From the NCBI RefSeq assembly GCF_018278905.1, contig NZ_CP046600.1, positions 3,162,001-3,226,000 on the forward strand: a stretch of DNA of 64,000 nucleotides, written 5' to 3'. Positions 27,601 to 38,793 of the stretch are shown piece after piece. Below the pieces are notes generated by a model that did not search any database, was not told where the DNA came from, and saw only the letters and a program-made list of their open reading frames with translations. The position numbers and the translations under genes are program-made. Every line of letters starts with the position of its first letter. Within the stretch, counting starts at the first letter, position 1. This stretch comes from Mycobacterium spongiae (lineage in GTDB: Bacteria > Actinomycetota > Actinomycetes > Mycobacteriales > Mycobacteriaceae).

Positions 27601-30600
27601 GATGCCGCGGCCGCCGCCGACCACACCACTTCGAACAGCCGGTCAGGCTTCGTTCCCGATACCGCCGCCATCAACTGCTGCTCAGTCACGGGACGAGCCA
27701 CCATCGCGCCCACCGACAACACCGGCAAGCCCAACCCGTCGGCCAGTTCGATCGATACCCCCGATGGACCCGACGGCGCGATCCGCGCTCGCACCGCGGC
27801 CGCCCCCGCGGCATGCAGGGACACCCCTTGCCACGAGAAGGGCAGTGACACTTCGGAAACTTCGGACATCTCGGCGGCGGCCCGGCCTTCGTCGGCCACA
27901 ACTGCTGCATGCAGTGATGCGTCCAGCAGCACCGGATGCACGCCGAACCCGCTGGTGCCTCCGGCGGCTTCGGGCAGCGCCACCTCGGCGAACAGCTCAT
28001 CGCCCCGGCGCCACAGCGCGGTCAGCCCCTGAAACGCTGGGCCATAGCCGTACCCGCGCGCCGCCAACCGCTCATAACCATCAGCCACGTCCACCGCGAC
28101 CGCACCGACTGGTGGCCACACCGACAGATCCGCACTCGGCTCAACCGATCCGGACCTCACCAGCCCCTCGGCGTGGCACACCCATGCCGAATCCGCGGTC
28201 GCCCGGGAAAACACCGAGACACTGCGAGACCCGTCCTCATCGGCGGCACCCACCACCACCTGCACCGCAACCGAACCCGAGGACGGCAACATCAGTGGGG
28301 TTCGCAGTGTCAATTCGTCCAGCACCGAACAGCCAACTTCATCCCCAGCGCGAATGGCCAGCTCCACGAACCCCGCACCCGGAAACACCAGCACCCCGCC
28401 GACCGCATGGTCAGCCAACCAGGCTTGCGTCACAGGCGACAGTCGACCCGTCAACACCACCCCGCCCGAAGCCGGCAGCTCGACCACCGCCCCCAACATC
28501 GCATGTTCGCTGGTGCCCAAACCCAAACCCGCAGCATCTGCCCCCGCACCATCGCCCGAGAGCCAAAAGCGTCGCCGCTGGAAGGCGTACGTCGGCAGCT
28601 CGACAGCACGACCACCGGGCACCGCACCACGCCAATCCACGCCCACGCCGGCAACAAACGCCTGTGCGGCTGACATGAGGAAGCGCCCCAACCCGCCATC
28701 TTCGCGGCCAAGGGTGGGAATGACGATCGCCTCGACCCCACTGTCGACGCCGTCTACACCGTGGCCGCAGTCGTTATAGATGTCCTCGATCCCCGCGATC
28801 AACGCGGGATGCGGACTGGATTCGATGAACGTCTTGTACCCCTGCTCGCACGCGCTGCGCGTCGCCTGATCGAACTGCACGGTCTGGCGAATGTTGCGGT
28901 ACCAGTAGTCGGCATCCAAATCGGCTGTGTCCAATCGGCTTCCGGTCACCGTGGAGAAAAACGCCGTGCGCGACGAACGTGGCTCGATGTCGGACAGAAC
29001 GTCGATCAGTCGCTCGCGTATCGCGGCAACCTCGACCGAGTGCGACGCATAGTCGACCTCGATCCGGCGGGTGCGCAGATCCTGGTCGGCGCAGCGACCA
29101 ACCAATTCCTCCAACGCGGCGACGTCACCGGATACCACTACGGCGGATGGACCGTTGACTGCGGCAATGCCGATCCGATCTCCGAAGGGCGCCAACAACT
29201 CTCGTACTTGCTTGGCACCGCACGCGATGGAGACCATGCCGCCGGGCCCGGCCAGCGCCGTGAGCAACTTGCTTCGCAGGGTGACCACCCGGGCGGCATC
29301 ACGCAGCGAGAGAGCACCCGCGACATAGGCCGCCGCGATTTCGCCCTGGGAATGGCCGATCACGGCATCTGGCCGCACCCCGACCGACTGCCACAACTTC
29401 GCCAGCGCCACCATCACCGCAAACAGCGCCGGCTGAACCACGTCCACACGGTCCAGGCTCGGTGCTCCCGGCGCACCCCGCAGCACGTCGGTCAGCGACC
29501 AGTCCACGAACTCGGCGAAAGCCTCCGCGCATTCGCTGATTTCCTTCGCGAAGACCGGCGCGGTGTCGAGCAATTCGACTCCCATGCCGAGCCATTGGGA
29601 CCCTTGACCGGGAAAGACGAATACCGTCTTACCGGCAGGCCCAGCAACGCCCCGGACCGTTGCCGAACCCAGATCGTCATCGGCCAACCCCGCCAGCCCG
29701 GCAAGCAACTGCTCCCGATCGCCACCAACCACCACCGCCCGATGCTCAAACACTGAACGCCCTGCCAACGACCACCCCACATCAGAAACCGCAAGCTGCC
29801 CACGCTCACCCACAAACTCAGCCAACCGCGAAGCTTGAGCCACCAAACCCAACGCCGACTTCGCCGAAACCACCCACGGCACCACCGGCGCCACCGACGC
29901 AACCGCCTCGGCCACCCCCACCGGCGGAGCCTCCTCAACAATCACATGCGCATTGGTGCCACTAATCCCAAACGACGACACCCCCGCCCGGCGCAACCGA
30001 CCGGGCACCCGACCCCGCACCGGCCACTGCCGCGCCTCGGTCAACAACTCCACCGAGCCGGCCGCCCAATCCACATGCGGACTGGGCGCATCCACATGCA
30101 ACGTCGCCGGCAACACCTCATGGCGCAACGCCAACACCATCTTCATCACCCCCGCCACCCCCGCAGCGGCCTGGGTATGACCCATATTCGACTTGATCGA
30201 ACCCAACCACAAAGGCTCTCCGGGCTCGGCCCGATCTTGCCCGTAGGTCGCCAACAACGCCTGCGCCTCAATCGGATCGCCCAACGTAGTCCCGGTCCCG
30301 TGACCTTCGACCACATCCACATCACCGGCCGTCAACCCCGCATTGGCCAACGCCGCCCGCACCACCCGCTGCTGGGACGGACCATTGGGCGCGGTCAACC
30401 CATTCGAGGCACCGTCTTGATTGACCGCCGTACCACGCACCACCGCCAACACCGGATGACCCAACCGCTGCGCATCCGAAAGCCGCTCCAGCACCACCAT
30501 TCCGCCACCCTCGGACCAGCCGACCCCGTCGGCGGCCCCGGCGAACGGCTTGCACCGGCCGTCGGGCGACAGCCCGCGGTGCCGGCTGAACTCCACGAAG

Positions 30601-31313
30601 ATCGTCGGCGTCACGTTGATCGTCGCTCCGCCGGCCAGGGCCAGATCGCACTCGCCCGAGCGCAGCGACTGCACCGCCATGTGCACCGTCACCAACGACG
30701 ACGAACACGCGGTATCCACCGACACCGCCGGGCCCTCCAAACCCAGCACGTAGGCCACCCGGCCGGTCGCGACACTCGAGGTCATACCGGTCAACCGATA
30801 GCCCTCGATCTCCTCGGCGAGCATGCCGTAGCCCTGCGTCATGATGCCGGCGAACACCCCGGTGGCACTGCCGCGCAACCCGGTCGGGTCAATCCCGGCC
30901 CGCTCCAACGCCTCCCACGACATCTCCAGCAACATCCGGTGCTGCGGATCAGTCGCCAGTGCTTCGGCGGGCGACACTCCGAAGAACCCGGCGTCGAAAC
31001 CCGCGACGTCGTCGACGAATCCCCCATGCCGCACATAGGACTTGTGGGACGCGTCCGGATCCGAGTCGAACAGCCCCGCAAGGTCCCAACCGCGATCGGC
31101 GGGAAACTCTGACATCACGTCGCGCCCGTCGGCCACCATTTGCCACAGGCTTTCCGGGGAATCCACGCCACCCGGAAACCGGCACGCCATACCGACGATC
31201 GCGACCGGTTCACTCGACCGCTCCAGCAACACACGGTTCTTCCGCTTGAGCCGTTCGACCTGGACCAGCGCTGTACGCAGCGCCTCGGTCGCATGCTGGA
31301 GTTGATCAACCAT
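18696..31313 (-). CDS. pks12: Mycoketide synthase Pks12, bimodular type I polyketide synthase
   Basis: 4205 residues from the ATG at 31313 (H37Rv Rv2048c is about 4150). It makes the methyl-branched chain of mannosyl-beta-1-phosphomycoketides by repeated use of two modules. A short coiled-coil docking helix (1-30) is followed by KS-AT-DH-ER-KR-ACP twice. Active sites: KS Cys203 and Cys2253 (DTACSSSLV); AT Ser655 (GHSQG) and Ser2704 (GHSVG); DH His969 and His3004 (DHAVGG); [10 protein letters not shown] near 1528 and 3590; [11 protein letters not shown] near 1711 and 3769; ACP Ser2025 and Ser4084 ([10 protein letters not shown]). AT1 has the YASH motif of methylmalonyl-CoA and AT2 the HAFH motif of malonyl-CoA, fitting alternate methyl branches. 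A short C-terminal tail follows the second ACP. There is no thioesterase. Confidence 0.97.
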   Translation of the reverse strand: MVDQLQHATEALRTALVQVERLKRKNRVLLERSSEPVAIVGMACRFPGGVDSPESLWQMVADGRDVMSEFPADRGWDLAGLFDSDPDASHKSYVRHGGFVDDVAGFDAGFFGVSPAEALATDPQHRMLLEMSWEALERAGIDPTGLRGSATGVFAGIMTQGYGMLAEEIEGYRLTGMTSSVATGRVAYVLGLEGPAVSVDTACSSSLVTVHMAVQSLRSGECDLALAGGATINVTPTIFVEFSRHRGLSPDGRCKPFAGAADGVGWSEGGGMVVLERLSDAQRLGHPVLAVVRGTAVNQDGASNGLTAPNGPSQQRVVRAALANAGLTAGDVDVVEGHGTGTTLGDPIEAQALLATYGQDRAEPGEPLWLGSIKSNMGHTQAAAGVAGVMKMVLALRHEVLPATLHVDAPSPHVDWAAGSVELLTEARQWPVRGRVPGRLRRAGVSSFGISGTNAHVIVEEAPPVGVAEAVASVAPVVPWVVSAKSALGLVAQASRLAEFVGERGQLAVSDVGWSLAGRSVFEHRAVVVGGDREQLLAGLAGLADDDLGSATVRGVAGPAGKTVFVFPGQGSQWLGMGVELLDTAPVFAKEISECAEAFAEFVDWSLTDVLRGAPGAPSLDRVDVVQPALFAVMVALAKLWQSVGVRPDAVIGHSQGEIAAAYVAGALSLRDAARVVTLRSKLLTALAGPGGMVSIACGAKQVRELLAPFGDRIGIAAVNGPSAVVVSGDVAALEELVGRCADQDLRTRRIEVDYASHSVEVAAIRERLIDVLSDIEPRSSRTAFFSTVTGSRLDTADLDADYWYRNIRQTVQFDQATRSACEQGYKTFIESSPHPALIAGIEDIYNDCGHGVDGVDSGVEAIVIPTLGREDGGLGRFLMSAAQAFVAGVGVDWRGAVPGGRAVELPTYAFQRRRFWLSGDGAGADAAGLGLGTSEHAMLGAVVELPASGGVVLTGRLSPVTQAWLADHAVGGVLVFPGAGFVELAIRAGDEVGCSVLDELTLRTPLMLPSSGSVAVQVVVGAADEDGSRSVSVFSRATADSAWVCHAEGLVRSGSVEPSADLSVWPPVGAVAVDVADGYERLAARGYGYGPAFQGLTALWRRGDELFAEVALPEAAGGTSGFGVHPVLLDASLHAAVVADEGRAAAEMSEVSEVSLPFSWQGVSLHAAGAAAVRARIAPSGPSGVSIELADGLGLPVLSVGAMVARPVTEQQLMAAVSGTKPDRLFEVVWSAAAAASPVDREAEGDEVAPSYEVFESAPAAGDPVAGAYDCTLKVLAAVQSWLTERDSGVLVVATRGAVGLEGEDVTDLAGAAVWGLARSAQTEHPGRIVLADLDRPVDDAAVAAILAAGEPQVVVRGEVVHTARVQGSRAVDGVLVPPCDVPWRLGLSTAGTFENLRLEPIPNADAPLAPGQVRVAVAAIGANFRDVMITLGMISYDAIIGGEGAGVVVEVGPGVTEFAVGDPVMGYLPDSSGSLVAADTQLLLPKPDDWSYAEAAGVSAVFTTAYYALAKLAEVQPGQRVLVHAATGGVGMAAVQLARYWGLEVFATASRGKWGTLRAMGFDDDHIGDSRSLDFEDKFRAVTGGRGVDVVLDSLAGDFVDASLRLVAPGGVFLEMGKTDIRDPEAVAEQHPNIRYRAFDIFEPGRPRMRQFMLELAELIDAGVLRPLPVTTFDVRRAPAALRYLSQARHVGKVVMMMPDVWAAGTVLITGGTGMAGSALARHVVGSHGVRHLVLVSRRGVEAPGAQELVAELTAAGAQVQVVACDAADRGALAKVIADIGVQQPLSGVIHAAGVLDDAVVTSLTPERVDAVLRAKVDAAWNLHELTADLDVSAFVMFSSMAGLVGASGQANYAAANSFLDGLAAHRRAHGLPAISLGWGLWDQASAMTGGLDAAGRERLGRIGVAAMSSDEALELFDTALIVDKPFLLPARIDTNALRANAAVVPPMFAELISAPTRRQVENSLAAAKSKSALAQRIHGLPEQEQHTVLLDLVRSHIATVLGNTTPEAIDPDKAFQDLGFDSLTAVEMRNRLKAATGLTLSPTLIFDYPTPNGLAKYIRSELAGIPEEIKHVPAVRATGDDPIAIVGMACRYPGGVNSPEDLWDMVVHGRDVLTEFPGDRGWDLAALFNPDPDVPGACYTRTGGFVDDVADFDPAFFGVGPSEALAMDPQQRMFLELSWEALERVGIDPTGLRGSATGVFAGIMTQAYGMLAAEPVEGFRLTGQLSSVASGRVAYVLGLEGPAVSVDTACSSSLVTVHMAVQSLRSGECDLALAGGVTVNATPDIFVEFSRHRGLSPDGRCKAFAGVADGTGFSEGGGMVVLERLSDAQRLGHPVLAVVRGTAVNQDGASNGLTAPNGPSQQRVVRAALANAGLTAGDVDVVEGHGTGTTLGDPIEAQALLATYGQDRAEPGEPLWLGSIKSNMGHTQAAAGVAGVMKMVLALRHEVLPATLHVDVPSPHVDWAAGSVELLTEARQWPVRGRVPGRLRRAGVSSFGISGTNAHVIVEEAPPVGVAEAVASVAPVVPWVVSAKSALGLVAQASRLAEFVGERGQLAVSDVGWSLAGRSVFEHRAVVVGGDREQLLAGLVGLADDDLGSATVRGVAGPAGKTVFVFPGQGSQWLGMGIELHTGYPAFAEAFDTVVGELDRHLLRPLRDVMWGHDENLLNTTEFAQPALFAVEVALFRLLESWGVRPDFVMGHSVGELSAAHVAGVLSLEDAAVLVAARGRFMQALPAGGAMIALQATEAEIRPLLVADVDVAAVNAPGAVVISGAEHAVTTIADQLRAQGRRVHQLAVSHAFHSPLMDPMIEDFAAVASGLAFGAPTIGIISNVTGQLAEDDFGSAAYWKRHVREPVRFADSIVAAESAGATRFIEVGPSSGLTGSIDETIPDGDVVTISLLRQDRPQPAALVNGVAQAFVAGANVDWRAVVGHASFVDLPTYAFQRRRFWLSGDGVTADAAGLGLRASEHALLGAVVELPATGGVVLTGRLVPSVQRWLTDHAVGGVVIFPGAGFVELAIRAGDEVGCPVVDELTLAAPLVLPAEGSVGVQVVVSAPDESGARAVSVYSRSEAGSGWVLHAEGALRTGPAESATDLSVWPPVGAVAVPVADGYDQLAERGYGYGPAFRGLNAMWRRGDELFAEVALPADAGVSVDGFGVHPVLLDAALHAVILAVDGPDTMGGVDVAEGSVLVPFSWQGVSLHAAGASAVRARIAPAGPSAVSVELADGLGLPVLSIASMLARPVTDQQLRAAVSGAGPDRLFEVAWSAQPAADVDPVPVHGWGTAEVDVNDANEAAASTVLFESAPGDLVPGDLLTGVYAATRSVLEVLQSWLGGDKAGVLVVATRGAVALPGEDVTDLAGAAVWGLVRSAQNEHPDRIVLVDSDAALDDAAVAAVLAAGEPQVLWRGGQVYTARVHGSRSVAGLLAPPGDGPWRLGMSSPGTFENLRLETIPDADAPLGPGQVRVALSAIAANFRDVMIALGLYPDPGAVMGVEASGVVIETASAGSAGERRFSVGDRVMGLFPEGTGTIAITDERLLVTVPAGWSPAAAATTSVGFATAYYALSQLAEVRPGQRVLVHAATGGVGMAAVQLARYWGLEVFATASRGKWGTLRAMGFDDDHIGDSRSLDFEDKFRAVTGGRGVDVVLDSLSGDFVDASLRLVAPGGVFLEMGKTDIRDPGEVAEEHAQVRYRAFDLFEAGPERIQQILAELAAMFGGKLLRPLPVTTFDVRRAPAALRYLSQARHVGKVVMMMPDVWAAGTVLITGGTGMAGSALARHVVGSHGVRHLVLVSRRGVEAPGAQELVAELTAAGAEVQVVACDAADRGALAKVIADIGVQQPLSGVIHAAGVLDDAVVTSLTPERVDAVLRAKVDAAWNLHELTADLDVSAFVMFSSMAGLVGASGQANYAAANSFLDGLAAHRRAHGLPAISLGWGLWDQASAMTGALAAAHRARFGRDGVVAMSSDEALELFDTALIVDDPFMLPARIDLNALRAKFDGGTLPPMFVELINARTRRQVADSLAAEKSKSALLQRLEGLSEDEQHGVVLDLVRSHIATVLGNTTPEAIDPDKAFQELGFDSLTAVEMRNRLKAATGLSLSPTLIFDYPNSAALAGYMCRELVGTTQDDTPAAAPGEAEIQRVVASIPVKRLRQAGVLDLLLTLANGAEGTGESATSNETTEDAIAGMDLDDLVNAALTNNDE
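19471..20135 (-). repeat. KR-domain block of pks12 module 2, nearly identical to 25642-26306
   Basis: About 665 bases covering most of the ketoreductase domain match the module 1 copy at an offset of 6171 bases, with only about three mismatches seen by eye (near 19505, 19830 and 19862). A shorter ER block (about 20378-20575 versus 26549-26746) is also almost identical. The domains between are clearly diverged, which points to gene conversion. Confidence 0.85.
23431..24360 (-). repeat. KS-AT linker/KS block of pks12 module 2, nearly identical to 29581-30510
   Basis: About 930 bases spanning the end of KS, the linker and the start of AT match the module 1 copy at an offset of 6150 bases with about nine or ten mismatches by eye. 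Divergence is abrupt on both sides: at the AT domain, where specificity differs, and near the KS active-site region. Confidence 0.85.
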
Positions 31314-31669
31314 GCCGCTGCCCTTCACCTGCCATTGGTCGTTGATTGCCGACTGCGGCGGTCACCGCGTCACGGAAGTTGCTCCCCGAAACGCCGACGT
31401 TGTCCCTGCTCTCCGACCCAAGAATGCCGCTGGAAAGTATGGCCAACTCCGGCGGAATTTCACAACATCCGATACTCACGGCTGTTACCCGCCAAACTGC
31501 CGGACGCCAGGAACGAAATTCTCGGTGTGCACGGGTCCCCCGTCCACCTCGATCCACCTGGCCCGCCGCCCATGGCGCGACTGTACCTGGCTACCCATCT
31601 GTGCCGGATAGGCGCATGTCAAAGTAGCTAGCGATGGCCAGCGGGCTAGCGGCGGGCCAATCGCGGCGG
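31314..31669. other. Intergenic region upstream of pks12
   Basis: About 355 bases between the pks12 start and the end of the Rv2049c homologue. It must contain the pks12 promoter. Open frames here are short, overlapping and without motifs. I see no convincing operator or hairpin. Confidence 0.5.
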
Positions 31670-32029
31670 CTAGGCGCCCACGCGGCGCCAGCCGTCGGCG
31701 GCCCTGGCGGCGCGGATCAGCTGGTCACACAGTTCACGCAGTTCGGTGGCCCCGGCTCCCTCGTCAAGCGCCGTCGCGACGTCCTCGGCCGCACACCGTA
31801 CCTGATAGACGCGATCGGACAGATCGGCAGCGTCATCGGCAGACAGCACCACGGCATCAGCGGGCACCGCCGAAACGGCCCCAACCTCGGTGCGGGTCAT
31901 CATGGCGCGCTGCTCGTAGGCCCGTTGGCGACACGACTGCCGGCAGTACTGCCGACGACGACCCATCCCGGCGTCGGCCACGTCTCGACCACACCATCGG
32001 CACGGTTGAGGCCTCCCACGGCGCGTCAC
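31670..32029 (-). CDS. Small zinc-ribbon-like conserved protein (Rv2049c position)
   Basis: About 119 residues from a GTG at 32029; a TTG at 32104 would extend it to 144. The N-terminus has a CxxC...CxxxC arrangement (PCRWCGRDV, then QYCRQSCRQRAYEQR) like the short zinc-finger DNA- or RNA-binding motif found in small actinobacterial proteins. An Ala/Asp-rich helical part follows (about 55-119), with a VRCAAEDVATALDEG helix. The function is unknown. It is divergent from rbpA and sits where H37Rv has the short gene Rv2049c. The start is uncertain because no strong ribosome site is seen. Confidence 0.65.
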   Translation of the reverse strand: MTRRGRPQPCRWCGRDVADAGMGRRRQYCRQSCRQRAYEQRAMMTRTEVGAVSAVPADAVVLSADDAADLSDRVYQVRCAAEDVATALDEGAGATELRELCDQLIRAARAADGWRRVGA

Positions 32030-32210
32030 GCCTGCTGACTTTAGTCCGCCATGGCCTACGATCCCGGTATCATGAGTGGTCGCAGATGGTCGCGTCGCGC
32101 GCAACCGGGCGTGGCCCGGGAACTCCGCGGCGGGCGATAACGTTTGCCAAAGCGAAGGAAATCGGTAGCAGCGAGCCTAGGGGCTCACAGGATCCAAAGG
32201 AGTGGCGATT

Positions 32211-32546
32211 ATGGCTGATCGAGTCCTGAGGGGTAGTCGCCTCGGAGCGGTGAGCTATGAGACCGATCGCAACCACGACCTGGCCCCGCGTCAGATCGCA
32301 CGGTATCGCACCGAGAATGGCGAAGAGTTCGAGGTACCGTTCGCCGACGACGCCGATATCCCCGGCACCTGGCTGTGCCGCAACGGCATGGAAGGCACCT
32401 TGATCGAGGGCGACCTGCCCGAGCCGAAGAAGCTCAAGCCACCGCGCACACATTGGGACATGCTGCTCGAGCGCCGCTCGGTCGAAGAGCTCGAAGAGCT
32501 GCTCAAGGAGCGCCTGGACCTGATCAGGTCGCGCCGCCGCGGGTGA
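32211..32546 (+). CDS. rbpA: RNA polymerase-binding protein RbpA
   Basis: A 111-residue protein, the same length as H37Rv Rv2050. It binds RNA polymerase and group 1/2 sigma factors (SigA, SigB), stabilises the open complex and is essential in M. tuberculosis. The ATG at 32211 has AAAGGAG eight bases upstream; a GTG nine bases earlier overlaps that ribosome site and is rejected. The N-terminal tail MADRVLRGSRLGAVSYETDR, the core with its WLCRNG strand, the basic linker (EPKKLKPPRTHWDMLL) and the C-terminal sigma-interacting helix (EELEELLKERLDLIR) are all present. It is convergent with ppm1, with one base between the stop codons. Confidence 0.97.
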   Translation: MADRVLRGSRLGAVSYETDRNHDLAPRQIARYRTENGEEFEVPFADDADIPGTWLCRNGMEGTLIEGDLPEPKKLKPPRTHWDMLLERRSVEELEELLKERLDLIRSRRRG

Positions 32547-32547
32547 T

Positions 32548-33324
<777 letters not shown>

Positions 33325-33379
33325 GTAGCTCCTCTGTGTCGCACCGAAGTCACTGTCTTGCACAACGTTGCACTCGATA

Positions 33380-35446
33380 TCAATCTGTGGCGCCCCCGTC
33401 GGACGGAGCGTCTTGCGCACCCTGCAAGTCGCCCTCGGGCGCGCTCTGCGGCACCTGACTCGCGTCGTTGGACCGCCGGCGAATCGGACGCGCGAACCAC
33501 CCATTCTGCCGCACCGCGACGAGCACGACCGCCCCAGCCGCCAGCACCAGGATCCACTGCAGAATCGGACCCCAACGCGTCGCCGGAGTCAGCCCTGTCT
33601 TGAGGCGCACCTGGCTATCGAGGTATCCGGGCACAAAAAAGTCGGTTCGGACGAGTTCCCGGCCGTCCGGCGCGATCACCGCGCTGACACCGGTGGTTCC
33701 GGCGACCACGACGTATCGATCGTGCTCGACGGCCCGCACCTTGCCGAAAGCCAGCTGCTGCTCACTCATGGTCTGGTTAAAGGTGGCGTTGTTGCTGGGC
33801 ACGGCAAGTAGCTGCGCGCCGTTGAGGACGGCCTTGCGCGGCGAACGGTCGAAAATCACTTCCCAGCACGTGGACACCCCGACCGGCACACCGGCGATAC
33901 GCACGACACCCGTGCCGTGGCGCGGCACGAAGTGGCCCGCGCGGTCGGCATAACCCGACAGATGCTTGAACAGCCAGGGCATCGGTAAGTACTCACCGAA
34001 AGGCTGAACGATTTCCTTGTCGTGGCGTTCGGCCGGCCCGGTGCCGGGATTCCAGACGATCACAGTATTGGTGTATTCCGGAACCTCGCGGAGCCGACCT
34101 GGAACGTCCAACACCGTGCCTACCAGGATTGGAGCGCCGATCGCATCGGCCGCTGCGGCGATCTGTTGCCCCGCGTCGGGGTTGACGAAGGGGTCGATGT
34201 CCGATGAGTCCTCCGGCCAAATGACGAATTGGGGCTGCGGAGCAAGGCCCGAATGAACGTCCTCGGCCAGGCGGATCGTCTCCCGAACGTGGTTGTCCAG
34301 AACCACGCGCCGTTGCGCATTGAATTCCAAACCGAGCCTCGGCACATTGCCCTGAACAGCCGCGACCGTGACAGTGGGTTCGCTGCCCGATCCCGCGCCC
34401 GCGTGCCGCACCTGGGGCCACACGATGACCGCGGCAAAGAGCACCACGCATATGCACACACCCGGCAGCACCACCGCCGGCGGCGTGGCAGCGCTGCTGT
34501 CCGCCTGGCCGCCGGTTCGCCACCAACTCGCGATTTCCATCGCGATCGCCGTGAGGCTAAAGCCGATCAGCACGATCCCCGTTGACAACAGGGCAACGCC
34601 ACCAAGCTGGACTAACGGCAGTAGTGGGCCTTCGGCCTGGCCGAAGGCCACCGTACCCCAGGGAAATCCCCCAAACGGGATGATCGACTTCAACCACTCC
34701 TGGGCAGCCCACACCAGCGCGAACCAAATCGGCCATCCGGGCAGTCCCCGCACCACGACGGCTAACAAGCCGAACAGAGCGGGGAAGCAAGCCGACGTCC
34801 CTGCCAAGGCCAACCAGGGCACGGGGCCCACCAAGTTGCCGATCCACGGCAACAGCGGAAGATAGAAGGCCAGCCCGAACACGAAGCCGTAGCCCAGGCC
34901 ACCTGCCGGCGTCGTGTCGTCGTGGATCAGCACCCACGCCAGCAGCGCAACAGCAACAATTGCCGCCCACCACCAATTGCGCGGTGGAAAGCTGGTGTAC
35001 AGCAGAAAACCGCCCGCCACGGAGACCGCCAGGCGGGGCAGCCGCGGCTGCATCGCTGCTCTCGCGGCGGGCAGCCGCGCAACTACCGCAGCGCGTGCCG
35101 CCGCCAGTCCCTGGCCTGCGGCGCCAGCCAGCCGCGCGGCCACGCTCGCAATAACGGACTCTTCGTGAGGTTTCGGCGAGTGCGCGCCATCCTCGACGGT
35201 GTCCTCGGTGTCACTGATGTCATCGGTGGCCTCGGTGTCACTGGTGTCACTGGTGTCATCGGTGTCATCGGTGTCACTGGTGTCACCGGTGTCCGCGTTG
35301 TCTTGTTCGGCGGAGACACTGGCCGCGGGTTCCCCCTCGTCTTTGGCATCGAGGCCGGTCTCATCTGGGTCGGGATCGTCGGCGTCCGGGTTGATCTGGT
35401 CGACCTCGGCGCGCCGCATCCAACGGCCGAGCCACTGGCTAGCCAT
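33380..35446 (-). CDS. lnt: Apolipoprotein N-acyltransferase (Lnt/Ppm2 domain) with an acidic N-terminal extension
   Basis: 688 residues from the ATG at 35446, which overlaps the amidohydrolase stop (ATGGCTAG). Residues about 15-90 are a highly acidic Asp/Thr/Ser tract encoded by a 9-base tandem repeat. Then come six or more membrane helices (about 130-330) and a periplasmic nitrilase-fold domain (about 375-630). The nitrilase domain shows the catalytic pattern: [14 protein letters not shown] (Glu), a central Lys in [17 protein letters not shown], and [11 protein letters not shown] (Cys). It acylates the N-terminus of lipoproteins. H37Rv carries this as the N-terminal half of Rv2051c; here it ends independently before ppm1. 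The short Asp-rich C-terminal tail may contact Ppm1, which is an inference. Confidence 0.93.
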   Translation of the reverse strand: MASQWLGRWMRRAEVDQINPDADDPDPDETGLDAKDEGEPAASVSAEQDNADTGDTSDTDDTDDTSDTSDTEATDDISDTEDTVEDGAHSPKPHEESVIASVAARLAGAAGQGLAAARAAVVARLPAARAAMQPRLPRLAVSVAGGFLLYTSFPPRNWWWAAIVAVALLAWVLIHDDTTPAGGLGYGFVFGLAFYLPLLPWIGNLVGPVPWLALAGTSACFPALFGLLAVVVRGLPGWPIWFALVWAAQEWLKSIIPFGGFPWGTVAFGQAEGPLLPLVQLGGVALLSTGIVLIGFSLTAIAMEIASWWRTGGQADSSAATPPAVVLPGVCICVVLFAAVIVWPQVRHAGAGSGSEPTVTVAAVQGNVPRLGLEFNAQRRVVLDNHVRETIRLAEDVHSGLAPQPQFVIWPEDSSDIDPFVNPDAGQQIAAAADAIGAPILVGTVLDVPGRLREVPEYTNTVIVWNPGTGPAERHDKEIVQPFGEYLPMPWLFKHLSGYADRAGHFVPRHGTGVVRIAGVPVGVSTCWEVIFDRSPRKAVLNGAQLLAVPSNNATFNQTMSEQQLAFGKVRAVEHDRYVVVAGTTGVSAVIAPDGRELVRTDFFVPGYLDSQVRLKTGLTPATRWGPILQWILVLAAGAVVLVAVRQNGWFARPIRRRSNDASQVPQSAPEGDLQGAQDAPSDGGATD
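35197..35295. repeat. Tandem 9-base repeat (11 units) inside lnt
   Basis: Eleven consecutive 9-base units of the form CGGTGTCAC (third and last positions vary) encode an Asp-Thr-x tripeptide repeat on the minus strand. The unit length keeps the frame, so copy number could vary without inactivating Lnt. It is a VNTR-like locus. Confidence 0.85.
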
Positions 35447-37034
35447 AGAGGACCACACCTCGGTGGACGGTTTGGCGGCAGCGCGGCAAGGGATCGGTCG
35501 GGGCCAACCGTGGGAGGGCAGGCACCCGGGAGCTCGGATCGGTGGACCACCGCTGGACCGCATCGCGCGGGGCATGGACCGCAAGAGCTCCGGTGTCCCA
35601 CACAGCGTAGGAAGCAGGCGCGCCGGGTACCAAGGTGCCGGTCTTGCCGTCGCGGACACCCCCGGCCCGCCAGCCGCCCCGGGTTGCGGCCGCAAACGCC
35701 GCCCGGGCCGACACGGAGCTGCGAGGAGTGCGGTGGTCCATTGCCGCACGTACGCCCAGCCACGGGTCGATAGCCGTTACCGGGGCGTCGGAACCGAACG
35801 CGAGGGGCACGCCTTGGGATGCTAACAGTGCCAGCGGGTTGAGTTCGCTGCCTCGCTGGACACCGAGGCGACGGGCGTACATGCCGTTGCCGCCGCCCCA
35901 AAGCGCATCGAAATTGGGCTGCACGCTGGCGATGACACCCCACGACCCCAGCTTCGCGGCCTGATCCGCGGTGATCATCTCCACGTGCTCAAGCCGGTGC
36001 CCGCAGCGGGCGACGGCAACCGAACCCACGTCTTCGACGACCCGTTCGAAGGCGCTGACCACCGCGGAGGCAGCCGCGTCACCGATGACGTGGAAACCGG
36101 CTGTCACCTCAGCCTCGGTACAGGCCCGCACATGGGCCACGATCGCGTCGGGGTCCAGGTAGCAGGTGCCGCAGCAGTCCGGCGCGTCGGCATAGGGCTG
36201 GTGCAGCCAGGCAGTGTGCGATCCGAGGGCTCCGTCGACAAACAGGTCACCCGCCAGCCCACGGGCGCCTGTCTCGTCCACCAGCGCACGAGCCTGCGTG
36301 GGCGTCGTCACCGCTTCCCCCCAATATCCGATCACCTCGACGCCACGATCGAGAGCACGCAGCTGCAGCCAATCGTCGAGCCCGCCGATGTCGGGGCCGG
36401 CGCACTCGTGCACGGCGACGATGCCGGCCGCCGCGACCGCCTGCAGCGCCGCGGATCGGGCTTCGGCTAGCTGTGCGTCGGTGAGCAGGTCGCGAGCGGT
36501 CGCCCGAGCCTGATGGTGCGCGTCGGCGACCAGCGGTGGCTGCGCCGTCGCGCCCGTTGCCGCCGCTGACTCGGAAGCCAGCCGGCGCAGCGCCGACGAG
36601 GCCAGCGCGGAGTGCACATCGACTCGGGCCAAGTAGGCGGGCCGGTCACCGAGCACCGCGTCGATATCCGCGGTGCTGGGTGGGGTGCTATCGGGCCACG
36701 CCGACTCATCCCAACCGTGCCCCCACACCGGCTGGCCGGGGTGGGCGGCTGCGTAGTCGGCAACCATCCGGATGCACTGCTCCCGCGACTTCGCGGGCCG
36801 CAGATCCAGCCCGCTGATGGTCAGGCCCGTCGCGCTCAGGTGAATGTGGCTGTCCACAAACCCCGGCGCCACGAAGGCGCCGTCGAGATCCTCCACCTGG
36901 GCGTCCGGGAACTGACTGCGGCCCACATCGTCGCTACCCAGCCAGGCGACTACGGGACCGCGCACTGCCATGGCGGTGGCATCCGGGTGGGTGGGGCTGT
37001 GCACCCGGCCATTGACCAGCAGCTTGGTGGACAT
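35439..37034 (-). CDS. Amidohydrolase family protein (Rv2052c homologue)
   Basis: About 531 residues from the ATG at 37034; a GTG three codons earlier would give 534, and neither has a clear ribosome site. It is an amidohydrolase_3 (YtcJ-like) metal-dependent hydrolase: [10 protein letters not shown] gives the first metal His pair, [10 protein letters not shown] and [10 protein letters not shown] give later His ligands, and the catalytic Asp is in [17 protein letters not shown]. Flanking beta-sandwich strands are present at both ends. The substrate is unknown. The gene overlaps lnt at its 3' end, implying translational coupling in an operon that runs fxsA, amidohydrolase, lnt, ppm1. Confidence 0.88.
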   Translation of the reverse strand: MSTKLLVNGRVHSPTHPDATAMAVRGPVVAWLGSDDVGRSQFPDAQVEDLDGAFVAPGFVDSHIHLSATGLTISGLDLRPAKSREQCIRMVADYAAAHPGQPVWGHGWDESAWPDSTPPSTADIDAVLGDRPAYLARVDVHSALASSALRRLASESAAATGATAQPPLVADAHHQARATARDLLTDAQLAEARSAALQAVAAAGIVAVHECAGPDIGGLDDWLQLRALDRGVEVIGYWGEAVTTPTQARALVDETGARGLAGDLFVDGALGSHTAWLHQPYADAPDCCGTCYLDPDAIVAHVRACTEAEVTAGFHVIGDAAASAVVSAFERVVEDVGSVAVARCGHRLEHVEMITADQAAKLGSWGVIASVQPNFDALWGGGNGMYARRLGVQRGSELNPLALLASQGVPLAFGSDAPVTAIDPWLGVRAAMDHRTPRSSVSARAAFAAATRGGWRAGGVRDGKTGTLVPGAPASYAVWDTGALAVHAPRDAVQRWSTDPSSRVPALPRLAPTDPLPRCRQTVHRGVVLYG

Positions 37035-37077
37035 CTGCGTCACACCGCAAAACTACGTGGGCGACCCTTCGCCGCCC

Positions 37078-37599
37078 TCAGCCCGGCTGCGATGCGCGCC
37101 ACGGCGGCTGGTCAACGACAACCGCACGTTGTGGCAGCGTCAGTGGCTCGATATCGATGACGTCATCGATCACATCGATAACCTCGCCATCAACAAAGTT
37201 CGGGTCGGCGGCCCGCGCATCGGCCGTGACCGGTACCCCCCGCAGCAAACCACGCATGGCAACCGAGGTCAGTCGGGGTCTCGCGACGGCCCGTAGGGGT
37301 GGCACCAGCAGCAACGCACCCAACGCCGTACTCACCAGGCCGGGAACCAGGACCAGGCCCGTAGCCAGGGCGACCAGTGCGCCGTCGCTAAGCGCACTAC
37401 CGGGTTCCCGCAGGCCCGATCGCAGCCGCACGAGTTGACGACCGAGCTGCCATCCGCCCATGGGCGCCCCGATGACGATTCCGATGAGGAAGGTGACCAC
37501 CAGCGCCAGGGCAGTCCAGCCCAGTCCGATCGTCGCCGCCAGCCCGATAAGCACCATGAGCTCGACGACGGCATAGATGAGAAACAGCCGCCCTATCAT
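37078..37599 (-). CDS. fxsA: FxsA family membrane protein
   Basis: A 173-residue protein from the ATG at 37599. It has the FxsA signature: MIGRLFLIYAVVELMVLIGL as the first helix, then TIGLGWTALALVVTFLIGIV, GAPMGGWQLGRQ, and the later DGALVALATGLVLVPG with LVSTALGALLLVPPLR. This gives four membrane helices and a long acidic cytoplasmic tail (VDGEVIDVIDDVIDIE). In E. coli FxsA affects F-plasmid exclusion of phage T7; its normal cellular function is unknown. It corresponds to Rv2053c and is the first gene of a minus-strand run ahead of the amidohydrolase, divergent from the dienelactone hydrolase gene. Confidence 0.9.
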   Translation of the reverse strand: MIGRLFLIYAVVELMVLIGLAATIGLGWTALALVVTFLIGIVIGAPMGGWQLGRQLVRLRSGLREPGSALSDGALVALATGLVLVPGLVSTALGALLLVPPLRAVARPRLTSVAMRGLLRGVPVTADARAADPNFVDGEVIDVIDDVIDIEPLTLPQRAVVVDQPPWRASQPG

Positions 37600-37671
37600 G
37601 TCAGGCCAACGTGCGCGGCACATGCCCGAGTTCCTCGCACACGGCTCTTCAGGCTGCAGTTAGATGACGCT

Positions 37672-38370
37672 ATGACAACGATTGATATCGACACGCCCGC
37701 CGGACCTATTGATGCGCTGGTCAGCGTTCCCCAGGGTGAAGGGCCATGGCCGGGCATCGTGGTGGTGCACGACGCACTGGGGTACGCCCAGGACAACACG
37801 TTGATATCCACCCGCATCGCCGCGGCGGGGTACGTGGCGCTGACACCAAATATGTACGCCCGCGGGGGCCGCGCCCGCTGCGTCATGCGAGTCATGCGCG
37901 AGCTGCTCACCAAGCGGGGCCGTGCCCTCGACGACATCATGGCCGCTCGGGACCACCTGCTGGCCATGCCCGAATGCTCTGGCCAGGTGGGGATTGCGGG
38001 CTTCTGTATGGGCGGCGGGTTCGCCCTGGTCATGTCACCGAAGGGTTTCGGTGCTTCCGCGCCGTTCTATGGCACCCCGCTCCCCCGCAAGCTCAGCAAG
38101 ACACTGGACGGGGCGTGTCCGATCGTGGCGAGCTTCGGCAACCGTGATCCCCTGGGGATCGGCGCACCCAAACAATTGCGCGAAGTGACCGCGGCGAAGA
38201 ACATCACCACCGATATCAAGACCTACCCCGGCGTCGGGCACAGCTTCGCGAACAAACTTCCCGGCCAGCCGCTGCTTCGCATCACGGGATTCGGCTACAA
38301 CGACGCTGCGACCGAGGACGCGTGGCGCCGCGTCTTCGCGTTCTTCGGCCAGCACTTGGGGCCTAGTTAG
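37672..38370 (+). CDS. Dienelactone hydrolase family protein (Rv2054 homologue)
   Basis: A 232-residue alpha/beta hydrolase. The N-terminus (IDIDTPAGPIDALVSVPQG) and IVVVHDALGYAQ are typical of the DLH family. The nucleophile elbow is GFCMGGGFAL with Cys (about 107), the hallmark of dienelactone hydrolases. The Asp region (GNRDPLG) and catalytic His in YPGVGHSFAN complete the triad. It probably hydrolyses a small lactone or ester; the substrate is not known. The gene is divergent from fxsA. Its stop is only seven bases from the stop of the Rv2061c homologue. In H37Rv the zinc-independent ribosomal protein operon lies between these two genes. Confidence 0.9.
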   Translation: MTTIDIDTPAGPIDALVSVPQGEGPWPGIVVVHDALGYAQDNTLISTRIAAAGYVALTPNMYARGGRARCVMRVMRELLTKRGRALDDIMAARDHLLAMPECSGQVGIAGFCMGGGFALVMSPKGFGASAPFYGTPLPRKLSKTLDGACPIVASFGNRDPLGIGAPKQLREVTAAKNITTDIKTYPGVGHSFANKLPGQPLLRITGFGYNDAATEDAWRRVFAFFGQHLGPS

Positions 38371-38377
38371 CGTGCGG

Positions 38378-38773
38378 TTAGCTTCCGGCCACCTTGAGCT
38401 CTAGGCCAATATTGTTCTCCAGGCCGCCACGTAGCCTGGAAAAGAGCCTGAAGACCTTGCCGAGAATGCCGTACCGCCGGGCGATCGCGTCGTAGACGGC
38501 GCCCGTTTCCGAGTCGTCGAGGATGGCCGCAGTGCCCTCGACGGCTTCGCTTTTCGGGCGACCACGCATGTCGCAGATCGCCATCGTGACGCGGGGGGTG
38601 TTGCGGATCCGCTTAACCTTCCACGACTTCTTCTCGGTGATGACGAGCAGCCGGTCGCCGCCGTCACTATCCAAGGCGGCCCAGATGGGCACCGGCTTGG
38701 GCCGGCCGTCTTTGGTGAAGGTGGTCAGCAAGATGTATTGCGCCTTGGCGAGGTCGGCGAAAGTGGGTGTCAC
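38378..38773 (-). CDS. Pyridoxamine 5'-phosphate oxidase/F420-like split-barrel protein (Rv2061c homologue)
   Basis: 131 residues from the GTG at 38773. The split-barrel FMN/F420-binding fold is recognisable: LAKAQYILLTTFTKDGRPKP, VPIWAALDSDGGDRLLVITE, KSWKVKRIRNTPRVTMAICD and RPKSEAVEGTAAIL. Members with this pattern (PPOX class, Rv2061c) belong to the F420-binding deazaflavin-dependent or FMN group; which cofactor is used cannot be decided here. The KSWKVKRIRNTPRV basic segment is the phosphate-binding part. It is just downstream of cobN on the same strand (20 bases), so co-transcription with cobN is possible. Confidence 0.83.
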   Translation of the reverse strand: MTPTFADLAKAQYILLTTFTKDGRPKPVPIWAALDSDGGDRLLVITEKKSWKVKRIRNTPRVTMAICDMRGRPKSEAVEGTAAILDDSETGAVYDAIARRYGILGKVFRLFSRLRGGLENNIGLELKVAGS

Positions 38774-38793
38774 GAGTGTCAACCTACCTGGCG

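Noticed and set aside
32202..32546. RbpA start at the GTG at 32202
   Set aside because: That GTG overlaps the AAAGGAG ribosome site; the ATG at 32211 gives the normal 111-residue protein.
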